Assembly: GCF_018141425.1 (NCBI RefSeq) | Contig: NZ_CP058561.1 | Coordinates: 2,232,001 to 2,296,000, forward strand | Direction of reading: 5' to 3' | DNA from: Vallitalea guaymasensis | GTDB taxonomy: Bacteria; Bacillota; Clostridia; Lachnospirales; Vallitaleaceae | Length of the DNA: 64,000 bases | In this document: one piece after another, positions 44,542 through 52,438 of the stretch | How the letters are laid out: each line of letters opens with the position of its first letter | Position numbering within the stretch: the stretch's first letter is position 1 | Made by a program: the position numbers and the translations under genes | Notes under the pieces: model-generated | What the model was told of the DNA's origin: nothing | Databases searched by the model: none | The model's input: the letters and a program-made list of their open reading frames with translations, nothing else

Positions 44542-46015
44542 TATAAAACTCCTTTTCAGTAATTTCCATGGTATTTACTTCTTTTACAATAGATCCTTTA
44601 TTCATGATAAGGCAACGTGAGCAATTGTAATAAATCTCTGGAACTTCATCAGATATTATAATAATTCCCATGCCACTTTCTGCCAATGTTCGGATAATAT
44701 CATATATAACACTCTTTGCTCCGATATCAATACCATTTGTTGGTTCATCCAATATCAATACATTTGGTTCAATAGCCAACCATTTTGCTATAACAATCTT
44801 TTGTTGGTTACCACCAGACATAGCTGATGCATGAATATTTGGAGTAGCACTTTTGATACTTAACTTCTCAATATAATCATTTGTAATATTTACTTGTCTC
44901 TTTTTATTTATTAGACCAAACTTTTCCTGTAATTTCTCAATAATTGTAAGAGACATATTATGCTTGACTGATTGGTCAATAACCAACCCTTGTAATAGTC
45001 TATCTTCTGGTACATAGGCTATTTTATTTTTTATAGCGCATTTATTGGTTTTCAATTTTACCTCTTTACCTTCTATATAGATTTCGCCAGAAGTAGGGGT
45101 ATTCATACCAAACAATGAAAGCGCAAGCTCCGTTCTTCCTGAACCCAACAATCCTATTATTCCAAGAACTTCTCCTTTACTAAGTCGAAAAGAGATATCT
45201 TTATAATGACCAACCCGATAAAGATTTTTCACTTCTAATAATATAGTATTATAATCAGGCATATTGAATTTCTGTTCAGGAATGATGTTTTGTTCGCTGA
45301 TAAGATAACCCAGTTTAGTATCATCAATATCCTTTGAATCAAAAACACCAACAATTTCTCCGTCTCTTAGGGCTGTGATACGTTCTGCGATTTCTAAAAT
45401 TTCATCCAACCTATGGCTAACAAACATAATCGTCATACCTTTTTCTTGCAAATCCCTTATTATCCCAAATAGTATATTAACCTCTTTTCGGGTAAGAGAT
45501 GATGTAGGTTCATCCATAATAACTAGTTCCGCGTCAGTTGCTATGGCTCTTGCTATGGCTACCAACTGCCTATCTGCTATAGAAAGTTCCGAAACAGGAG
45601 TTGATAAGTCTAATTCTACTTGTATTTTCTCCAAAGCTTTTTCTGCTTTTTTATAGATTTCCTTCCAATTGATATGTCCTATAGCTTTGTCTGCATAAGA
45701 ATTGATTGCTATATTCTCTGCTACAGTCATATTAGGGAATACACTTAGATCTTGATATATTACAGATACTTTATTTTGTGCATTTCTATCAGTAACTTCT
45801 AGTCCCTTATCTCCGTCAAATATATGAACAATAGAATTTTTGTCTGGTTTAAGTACTCCAGCTATAATTTTAATAAGCGTAGATTTTCCAGAACCGTTTT
45901 GTCCAACAAGACAGTGTATTTCACCTTTATTCAGTCCAAACTTAACATTTTTTAATGCTTTTACTCCACCATAAGTTTTACTGACTTGCTTCATTTCTAA
46001 AAATAGTTCTGACAT
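44519..46015 (-). CDS. Sugar/AI-2-type ABC importer ATPase (tandem, RbsA-like)
   Basis: 498 aa with two nucleotide-binding domains. Domain 1: Walker A GQNGSGKSTLIK, signature-like LSIADRQLVAIARAI, Walker B LVIMDEPTSSL, and HRLDEILE. Domain 2: GLLGSGRTELAL (degenerate P-loop), MSGGNQQKIVIAKWL, VLILDEPTNGIDIG. Typical for RbsA/MglA/LsrA proteins. Its natural upstream partner, the binding-protein gene, is separated from it by the IS110 element, so its transcription may now be reduced or depend on read-through or a promoter in the element. AAGG lies six bases before the ATG. Confidence 0.92.
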   Translation of the reverse strand: MSELFLEMKQVSKTYGGVKALKNVKFGLNKGEIHCLVGQNGSGKSTLIKIIAGVLKPDKNSIVHIFDGDKGLEVTDRNAQNKVSVIYQDLSVFPNMTVAENIAINSYADKAIGHINWKEIYKKAEKALEKIQVELDLSTPVSELSIADRQLVAIARAIATDAELVIMDEPTSSLTRKEVNILFGIIRDLQEKGMTIMFVSHRLDEILEIAERITALRDGEIVGVFDSKDIDDTKLGYLISEQNIIPEQKFNMPDYNTILLEVKNLYRVGHYKDISFRLSKGEVLGIIGLLGSGRTELALSLFGMNTPTSGEIYIEGKEVKLKTNKCAIKNKIAYVPEDRLLQGLVIDQSVKHNMSLTIIEKLQEKFGLINKKRQVNITNDYIEKLSIKSATPNIHASAMSGGNQQKIVIAKWLAIEPNVLILDEPTNGIDIGAKSVIYDIIRTLAESGMGIIIISDEVPEIYYNCSRCLIMNKGSIVKEVNTMEITEKEFYNDVLQTQ

Positions 46016-46109
46016 AAATTACCTTGTATACTAAATATATCAGATTGATACATCAGTATACTCTCCTTTCTTATTTCTGCTTTATATTATTTTCCTATAT
46101 AATATTTAG

Positions 46110-46262
46110 ATAAACGTTGTGGAGTATTCCATGTTTTACCTACGGCTCGACCGTTGAATGGAGGGTATACCCACAACTATTATTCAAAGGATAAATTAGC
46201 TGGTTAACGCTTGACGTTTCATTTACAAGGTCATCCGAATTTTAGTTTGTGGTCGCACAATG
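46110..46262 (+). ncRNA. Candidate IS110 bridge RNA
   Basis: The left non-coding end holds a stem-loop set: GTTGTGG (46116-46122) pairs with CCACAAC (46171-46177), enclosing a CGG-CTCGA-CCG hairpin (46143-46153) and large internal loops. TATAAT at 46098-46103 would start an RNA near here. IS110-group elements encode a bridge RNA in this position (established for IS621). The exact ends and the target- and donor-binding loops were not resolved. Confidence 0.45.
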
Positions 46263-46288
46263 TTTAAATATATCTAGGAGGTCTTAAC

Positions 46289-47461
46289 ATGCTTTTTATT
46301 GGCATTGATGTCGCTTCAAAAAAACATGATGTAATTATTATTTCAGAGTACGGTGAAATCCTTTCAGAGTCTTTTACTATCGAAAACTCTTCTGCTGGAT
46401 TTAAAAAACTCCATACGGAAATTTCTTCCCATACGGAGCTTTTTGATAACGTCCATATAGGGCTTGAAGAAACTGGTATTTACTCCAGTAACATCCGTGA
46501 CTTCTTGCACTCTGCCGGTTTCAACGTGTATATGATTAACCCCGTTCTAACCCACCACAGTAGAATGGCATATTCACTAAGAAACACAAAAACTGATAAA
46601 CTTGACTGCCTTGCAATCTGTAGATATATCATGCATAATTTCACGCATCTCAAACCCTATATATCTACACTATACACGACTTCTGAACTTAAGTCATTAT
46701 CTAGATTACGTCTAGATAAACTTCATACCCTTGCAAAGGCCAAAATGGAGTTCACTCGATTGCTCCAGATTACTTTCCCTGAGTTTATCAAACACTTCAA
46801 ACAGCATTCTCAGTGGGCTATGAATCTTTTCTCTTCTTATCCAGCTCCTGCTAAGATTGCTCGTATGCATCTTGACACACTTGTAAGCATTATCAAAATC
46901 AAGGGGGATCGTGTTTCTGCTGCTCAATTAATCAAAAATCTTGCTAAAAAAACAATTGGTGATACTTCTATTACCAACTCACTTCTTATAGAGTCTATCA
47001 TCGATGACATCAATCACTACAACAAACAGATTGCTATTATCGATAAACATCTTGATGCTCTGATGGCTGATTTTGATTTTATAACAACAATACCAGGTGT
47101 TGGTAACGTTATTGGTGCTTCTATCATTGGTGAAATCGGTGATATCTCACGCTTTAATTCACCTTCTCAACTATTAGCATTTGCCGGTCTTGATCCCTCC
47201 ATCTATGAATCAGGAGAGTTCAAAGGTAAACGGTGTCGCATATCTAAACGTGGCTCTAAATACCTCAGAACTTCCATTTTTACAGCTACACGTGTTGCGT
47301 GTGTAGGAAAAGGCAAGAACAATCAATTCCGTCAGAAATATCATAAGAAAAAACTTCAAGGCAAGCATCATAATTCTGCACTTTGTAATGTGTCCAAAAA
47401 CATGATAAATACCATTTTCGCTATGCTTAACAGTAAAGAGGATTTTATATACATTACATAA
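46289..47461 (+). CDS. IS110-family transposase/recombinase
   Basis: 390 aa, complete. N-terminal DEDD RuvC-like domain: FIGIDVASKKHDVIII with the first Asp, IGLEETGIYS with the Glu, and NTKTDKLDCLAICRY with the two Asp. C-terminal transposase_20 domain: ITTIPGVGNVIGASIIGEIGDISRF, LLAFAGLDPSIYESGEFKGKRCRISKRGSKYLRTSIF, with the serine presumed nucleophile in the IFTATRVA region not certain. No frameshift, so the element may be active. AGGAGG lies eight bases before the ATG. Confidence 0.95.
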   Translation: MLFIGIDVASKKHDVIIISEYGEILSESFTIENSSAGFKKLHTEISSHTELFDNVHIGLEETGIYSSNIRDFLHSAGFNVYMINPVLTHHSRMAYSLRNTKTDKLDCLAICRYIMHNFTHLKPYISTLYTTSELKSLSRLRLDKLHTLAKAKMEFTRLLQITFPEFIKHFKQHSQWAMNLFSSYPAPAKIARMHLDTLVSIIKIKGDRVSAAQLIKNLAKKTIGDTSITNSLLIESIIDDINHYNKQIAIIDKHLDALMADFDFITTIPGVGNVIGASIIGEIGDISRFNSPSQLLAFAGLDPSIYESGEFKGKRCRISKRGSKYLRTSIFTATRVACVGKGKNNQFRQKYHKKKLQGKHHNSALCNVSKNMINTIFAMLNSKEDFIYIT

Positions 47462-47596
47462 CTCACAATATAATTTAGGTATTCTTAGCAGTACCTTTAT
47501 TTATGATGTTCTTTTTTATCTATTCAATATTTTCTTCTTTTATTTCATTTTTTACTTGACTTTTGTATAGCTGGCTCCATAATACTATAATAAAGG

Positions 47597-47623
47597 TGCT
47601 GAGTCACTTTACGTCACTCAGCA
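47597..47623 (-). terminator. Hairpin after the binding-protein gene (former intercistronic hairpin)
   Basis: TGCTGAGT (47597-47604) and ACTCAGCA (47616-47623), loop 11 bases, 17 bases beyond the binding-protein stop. It is probably the original hairpin between binding protein and ATPase. On the plus strand a TTTTT lies seven bases after it and could stop the transposase transcript. Confidence 0.55.
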
Positions 47624-47640
47624 TCAACCCTTTTTACTAA

Positions 47641-48693
47641 TTAAAATCCTAAAGAATCTGCATTTTCATTAGTAATATTTAATGTAGCATCAAATATCAA
47701 AACATTTCCATTATCAACTTTTGGTTTTCCTATTTCTGGAACATCAATTGACTCTACGTCTTTACCTTCAAGTAATGATTTTGCTACATATACAGCAGCA
47801 TATCCTGAATCAGAAGGATTCCAAAGTACTCCATGATCTATAGAACCATCAGCAAGATATTGAGCAGCCTGTGAAGGAATAACTGTACCTGTTACAGCGA
47901 TATCATCTGTCATCTTTTTCTCTCTTAAAGCTTCAGCTGCACCAATTGGACCAAGACTTCCCCATCCGATAATTGCTTTTAGGTCAGGATAAGATTTGAT
48001 AAGTTCAAGTGTCTTAGTACGTGATAATTCAGTATCTTCTCCACATGGGATACGGTCTGTTGCTTCTGTCATATTAGGGTAATTTTCTGCAAGATATTCT
48101 GTAGCTAAATCAGCCCATTCGTTATGTAGGGGAACTGAAAGTCCTCCAACAAACAATACATATTGTCCTTCTCCACCAGCAGCCTTAGCAGCAGCTTCAG
48201 CAGCGGCAATTGCAAAATTCTTATTATCTATCATTTCTGTATCATAATCAGCTCCAACTTGTCCTGGTGACTCGTTTGCAATAACTAGAATACCTTTTTC
48301 CTGTGCACTTTTTAACGTTGGCTCAAGAACTGTTGCATCATTAGGTACTACTACAATTGCATCAACACCTGTTGTAATAAGGTCTTCTATAATCTTTTTC
48401 TGTAATGCTGGATCAGCATCTGTTGCGCCAGTTACATATGCATTTACACCCAAATCTTTTGCCGCCTTCTTAACACCTTCCTCCATAACATTGAAAAATG
48501 GAATACCTGTTAACTTTACAACTACTGCAATTTCATAATCTTCTTTAGAACTGTTATCTTTCGAATCGTTATCTTTGGTGCTATTATCTGTAGTATTATT
48601 ATCTGTCGGTGGTACCTCTTTCTTAGTTTTACAACCTGCAAAAACCAACATTACCATAGTCAAAATCATTATTATCGTTACCGTTTTTTTCAT
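47641..48693 (-). CDS. Sugar/AI-2-type ABC solute-binding lipoprotein
   Basis: 350 aa from the ATG at 48693 (AAAGGAGG before it); the frame extends 63 bases upstream but those residues would precede the signal peptide. Signal MKKTVTIIMILTMVMLVFAGC with lipobox, a Thr/Asn/Asp-rich linker, then a type I periplasmic-binding fold: YEIAVVVKLTGIPFFNVMEEG, DALVV-like VDAIVVVPNDATVLEPTLK, ILVIANESPGQVG, LKAIIGWGSLGPIGAAEALRE and DHGVLWNPSDSGYAA. Overall closest to LsrB/rhamnose-binder types; the ligand is uncertain. Confidence 0.9.
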   Translation of the reverse strand: MKKTVTIIMILTMVMLVFAGCKTKKEVPPTDNNTTDNSTKDNDSKDNSSKEDYEIAVVVKLTGIPFFNVMEEGVKKAAKDLGVNAYVTGATDADPALQKKIIEDLITTGVDAIVVVPNDATVLEPTLKSAQEKGILVIANESPGQVGADYDTEMIDNKNFAIAAAEAAAKAAGGEGQYVLFVGGLSVPLHNEWADLATEYLAENYPNMTEATDRIPCGEDTELSRTKTLELIKSYPDLKAIIGWGSLGPIGAAEALREKKMTDDIAVTGTVIPSQAAQYLADGSIDHGVLWNPSDSGYAAVYVAKSLLEGKDVESIDVPEIGKPKVDNGNVLIFDATLNITNENADSLGF

Positions 48694-48877
48694 TTTGTCC
48701 TCCTTTAATATTTTTTTTTGCTTCAGAGTCCTTATGCCATAAATCTTAAGCACCAATTTGAATCTCTTTCTTCATAAAAACTTACACCCTTTAGATAATG
48801 ATAAACAACCTACTACAAAGAGTATTAGATAGCCATATCTATACTTCCTTGTTTCAATGTAACTTGTTTCACTTATT

Positions 48878-48906
48878 ATATTACTACTTTTTAAGTGTCT
48901 TGTCAA
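48878..48906 (-). promoter_or_regulatory. Promoter of the importer operon
   Basis: On the minus strand TTGACA (48901-48906), 17 bp, TAATAT (48878-48883). Start point near 48871 gives a ~178-base leader. CTTGTTTCA occurs at 48848-48856 and 48863-48871 close to the start point, and again at 49108-49116 inside a TTACT/AGTAA dyad, so it may be an operator word. Confidence 0.6.
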
Positions 48907-49329
48907 TAATACCTAAAAAATTTCTTTTCCCTCATATTATTTTAGTTATTATTCAATTATGCGTTGATTAATTAATATTCTATTTGTGTATCATTATTAT
49001 TTTACCAAAATATATGTTTTCTTTTTTGTATTTAATTAACCCTTTGTTACATTATTTTCACTGTTTTAAACCAACTTAAATGGATAATAATATCTTATTT
49101 GGGTTTACTTGTTTCAGTAAGTAATTAAAAAAATAACAATACTTCGTTAAGATGAAAAATCATTTTATATATACTGGAAAAATTATGCATTATTTTTTTG
49201 CCAAAAGTTACAACAACAATCAACTAATTGGTATCTTTATGATTGTCAAGAGCGATAGTTTTTATATCCACTATATATTGTATGAGATGATATGTAACAA
49301 GGTACATCTTGTAAGAATACTATATTAAA
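48907..49329. other. AT-rich non-coding region upstream of the importer
   Basis: No supported reading frame. Apart from the CTTGTTTCA copy at 49108-49116, a possible distant operator, I see no strong hairpin or RNA gene. Confidence 0.4.
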
Positions 49330-49374
49330 ATACCCATAAAACCTGCTTATACTATAGCAAGGCTTTATGGGTAT
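49330..49374 (-). terminator. Terminator after the surface discoidin-like protein gene
   Basis: ATACCCATAAA (49330-49340) and TTTATGGGTAT (49364-49374), with further CCTGC/GC(A)AGG pairing inside; on the minus strand TTTTAATA follows. It ends the unit that stops at 49415. Confidence 0.7.
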
Positions 49375-49414
49375 ATAGTATTAATTATATAATGACATAG
49401 ATGTTAAGACTCTT

Positions 49415-50998
49415 TTATACTCTTTTTTTCTTTAAAATATATACAATTACTAATAACAATATAATAATACTTCCACTTATTAAAATAGGTAAAATCAGAG
49501 TTTTATTGTTCATTAAATCTCTATTACTAGTATCACTTGAATCATTGCTATCACTAACCTCAATATCACTTTGATTTTTTTGTTTATTATTAAATTGAGA
49601 CTTATTATCTGATTTATTTAATTCATCATTACTATTAAATTCATCTATGTTATCGTAACTCTCTCCATATTTTTCGGATGTACTTTTACTACCTAGTAAT
49701 AATATTTCACTTATGCATACATCTTTATATTTATTTCCAGATTCTGCTTCTAAGATAGTTAATACAATTCTATTGGTATATACTCTTTTCTCATCAAACA
49801 CAGATAAAAAGTCAAACATGTCATAGTATTTATATAGATTAGAAATTTGAGTAAAATCTCCTATTTCAGGTATTACATTTCTATTGTCTAATTCCACAAT
49901 TTTGCTAATGCATCTTTCTTTTCCAGCATCATCTGTATCATAAATATCAATTTTGAGTTTTTTAATTTTCCCGTTATTTTTATAACAACTATTATTAGTC
50001 GTATAACCATTAGCAATTGCAATCTCACCTATATTGGTATGGGATTTAAATTCTATCTCAATACTCTCTCCAATTCCTAAATCTTCTTTACCTTCAACCC
50101 ATGCTGTTGCTAAATCTTGATCAAATAAATTTTTAACTGCATATGTATATTCGCCTTCATCTGGTAATGTAGAAGTTGAAGTAATAGAATTTATCACATT
50201 TGAGTTTAAAGTATTTTTTCTTATATGATTATAGTAATTATATTTTTTCATATCGTATTCTATTTGTAACTTATTATACTTATCAAAATTTAAATCCAGT
50301 ATTTCTAAGTCATATATACCCTGCTCATTATAAGTAAATCCAGGCATATTAATCTGAAAGTCTTCACATTTTTCTATAATATCTTTATAATTTACCTTTA
50401 ATTTGAATGCATCAACTTTTCTATCTCCCCAATGGATTGCAGGAGTAAAATCATAATAAAATTTACTGTTACTTGACGAAGACAATAAAAACCCTTCAGA
50501 TTGATTTAAAATATAGTATGGCTTTATGCTATAGGATATATTTAATGTCTTTATCTCATTTTTCTTAAAATGTAATTTAGAGTTATAAAAATAATTTGCT
50601 TCTTTTTCATCATCTTCATCATTCTTAACTATTTCTTTACTTACTACATAATCTAACTCTTTATCACCATCAATCATTTTAACATCTTTAAGATATATCT
50701 CATCAAATTCTTGCCATAAAAAAGTCCATAATCTTATTGGAAATGAATATTCTATTTCTCTCTCTTGTCCAGTATTTACCAATTTATACTCTACTTCAAC
50801 ATTGATAAATTCTTCTTTTATATCTATTGATAATAATTCAGATGTTAAATCGATATCTTTTATATCTACAAATTTAATATTTTGCCCCTCTACTATTCCA
50901 TTCCATTCTGAAGGACCACCATTTGCAAAAGATTGTAATCCAAATATTATCAAACAGATAAATATAGGTACTATATATTTCTTCAATAAGTTTGTCAT
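49415..50998 (-). CDS. Surface protein with DUF4424-like and NADase-type glycan-binding (discoidin-like) domains
   Basis: 527 aa. N-terminal signal (YIVPIFICLIIFGLQSFANG), an all-beta region resembling DUF4424 (SIDIKEEFINVEVEYKLVNTGQEREIEYSFPI; HWGDRKVDAFKLKVNY), then a discoidin-like domain (YAVKNLFDQDLATAWVEG, IEIEFKSHTNIGEIAIANGY, ISKIVELDN, VCISEILLLG, ~265-450) named after NADase-type glycan binders. A low-complexity Asn/Ser/Asp linker precedes a C-terminal membrane helix (LILPILISGSIIILLLVIVYIL) and KKKRV. Expected to be on the outer face of the membrane. Role unknown. AAGGGGAT before ATG. Confidence 0.8.
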   Translation of the reverse strand: MTNLLKKYIVPIFICLIIFGLQSFANGGPSEWNGIVEGQNIKFVDIKDIDLTSELLSIDIKEEFINVEVEYKLVNTGQEREIEYSFPIRLWTFLWQEFDEIYLKDVKMIDGDKELDYVVSKEIVKNDEDDEKEANYFYNSKLHFKKNEIKTLNISYSIKPYYILNQSEGFLLSSSSNSKFYYDFTPAIHWGDRKVDAFKLKVNYKDIIEKCEDFQINMPGFTYNEQGIYDLEILDLNFDKYNKLQIEYDMKKYNYYNHIRKNTLNSNVINSITSTSTLPDEGEYTYAVKNLFDQDLATAWVEGKEDLGIGESIEIEFKSHTNIGEIAIANGYTTNNSCYKNNGKIKKLKIDIYDTDDAGKERCISKIVELDNRNVIPEIGDFTQISNLYKYYDMFDFLSVFDEKRVYTNRIVLTILEAESGNKYKDVCISEILLLGSKSTSEKYGESYDNIDEFNSNDELNKSDNKSQFNNKQKNQSDIEVSDSNDSSDTSNRDLMNNKTLILPILISGSIIILLLVIVYILKKKRV

Positions 50999-51058
50999 TT
51001 TAGTCTATCCCCTTATACTAACTAGGTGCTTAATTTTACTCAAATTATATCTCATACT

Positions 51059-51253
51059 TTAAAATATCCTTAGTTCAGCAATACATTTATCATCATATTT
51101 ATCCTCATTATAAACTTCTAATATTGTTATTTTAATTAAATCACTTTCTCTCCTTTCAAAATCAACTCGTTGCATCATAACTGGATAATCGTTTTTCAAT
51201 TCTTTATCAACACTATAACCATGTGAAAAATTTTTTTCTTTTGCTTTATTCAT
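51059..51253 (-). pseudogene. Fragment of a discoidin-like glycan-binding domain
   Basis: A 64-codon frame (stop TAA at the end) whose last 35 residues, VDFERRESDLIKITILEVYNE followed by DDKCIAELRIF, match the end of the discoidin-like domain in the next gene (TNRIVLTILEAESG...VCISEILLLG). No signal peptide, a poor ribosome site, and an in-frame TAG two codons before the ATG. It is best read as the tail of a decayed duplicate. An independent small protein is the alternative. Confidence 0.5.
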
Positions 51254-51318
51254 TGCCTATTCTCTTTTATTTACATACTATGTAAGAGCTCTTGTATATC
51301 TCTATTATTAATTAATAA

Positions 51319-52368
51319 TTAAAAGAACATCTCTGTATTATCAGTTATTTCAAATGTTTCTAAGTTCACTTTTTTATATTCATATTGACCTGGCATTGGC
51401 ATATTTCTTATATAAAGAAAATTACCTATCTGTATCATATCAATAAAACCAAGATGAATTATTTTATCATCTATCATACCTGTTTCTATATCTATCCTAG
51501 CTATACCCTCTTTTTCAAAATCGTAATAATATATATAATCTCCTGCCTCAAAATAAAACATATTCCAATCTCCCACAACATATTGAGGGTTGCTACCATC
51601 TAAATTAGCTTTATATAATCCATCTTCACCAACATAATAGATAGTAGTGTCTGTTATAATAGGTCTCGATGCATTATTAAGCACCTTATAATTATCAGAA
51701 CCATCTACATTGATACAATATATAGAATCAGAGCTATCACCAAAATAAATTTTATTTCCTTTTACTTGACTCAAATATATTTTTTCATTTGCTAGTAATT
51801 CATTTTCTATCTCTCCATCAAAATTTGCTGTTAATAATTTTCCTTCTTTATTGATATATACTATTTTATTATCAATTGTACAATAATAATCCCTCTTTAT
51901 ATTTTTAATAATATCATTACATGTTCTGTCTAATAAATTTATTTTATGAAGAACTCTATCCTCTGTATAAAACAAAAAGTTGTCCTTTAATATAAAACTA
52001 CTATCATCTGCAGCTACATTAGCTATTATTTCTTTTTTGCCTGTCTTTAGTTCGTACTGTATAATAGCTGCTGCATTTACATCACCTTCACCGTGAAATT
52101 TACCATTATCATCTATATAATGCCCCCAATTGCAATAATATGCATAATCTTCATTAGTTACAACCATAGATGGATTATGGTACTCTACTTTTTTAGATTC
52201 TTTAATTTCTTTAACTTCTTCTTTACTAGCATTTGATTTTGTGCTGGTTTCTTTTGTTTCCTCTTTTGTATTAGCAACTATATCTGATTCAGTAATATTT
52301 TTTTCTACTGACTGTTTACAACTACATAATAATAACAATGATAATATTATTATAATTAAACGTTTCAT
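51319..52368 (-). CDS. Lipoprotein with DUF5050-like beta-propeller
   Basis: 349 aa. Lipoprotein signal MKRLIIIILSLLLLCSC, Thr/Ser/Glu linker (to ~60), then repeated strand pairs with recurring Asp/Gly-Tyr pattern: NEDYAYYCNWGHYID, KDNFLFYTEDRVLHKINLLD, IDNKIVYINKEGKLLTANFDG, GNKIYFGDSSDSIYCINVDGSD, TDTTIYYVGEDGLYKANLDGSN and AGDYIYYYDFEKEGIARIDIET. These fit the DUF5050 (TolB-like) propeller. Downstream of the WXG-like protein at 52439 on the same strand; may be its partner or immunity protein, which is speculative. Confidence 0.8.
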   Translation of the reverse strand: MKRLIIIILSLLLLCSCKQSVEKNITESDIVANTKEETKETSTKSNASKEEVKEIKESKKVEYHNPSMVVTNEDYAYYCNWGHYIDDNGKFHGEGDVNAAAIIQYELKTGKKEIIANVAADDSSFILKDNFLFYTEDRVLHKINLLDRTCNDIIKNIKRDYYCTIDNKIVYINKEGKLLTANFDGEIENELLANEKIYLSQVKGNKIYFGDSSDSIYCINVDGSDNYKVLNNASRPIITDTTIYYVGEDGLYKANLDGSNPQYVVGDWNMFYFEAGDYIYYYDFEKEGIARIDIETGMIDDKIIHLGFIDMIQIGNFLYIRNMPMPGQYEYKKVNLETFEITDNTEMFF

Positions 52369-52438
52369 AATATCTTCTTATCTCCTTTCTTCCTGTAAAG
52401 CATATAGAATAAAAACCTATATGCTTTTGATTATATTA

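Larger units (their letters stand above)
46090..47575 (+). mobile_element. IS110-family insertion sequence between binding-protein and ATPase genes
   Basis: An intact IS110-type transposase with ~200 bp of structured DNA before it lies in opposite orientation inside an otherwise co-directional importer operon. IS110 elements lack clear terminal repeats and usually make no target duplication, so the ends given are estimates (left between 46060 and 46115, right between 47500 and 47595). A TTGACT near the right end (47556-47561) and a TATAAT near the left end (46098-46103) would be joined in a circular intermediate. Confidence 0.8.

Noticed and set aside
45955-46050. A mini-ORF starting just upstream of the ATPase ATG after GGAGAG
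   Set aside because: It is out of frame with the ATPase, only about 18 codons and has no known counterpart; it is more likely chance near the IS insertion.
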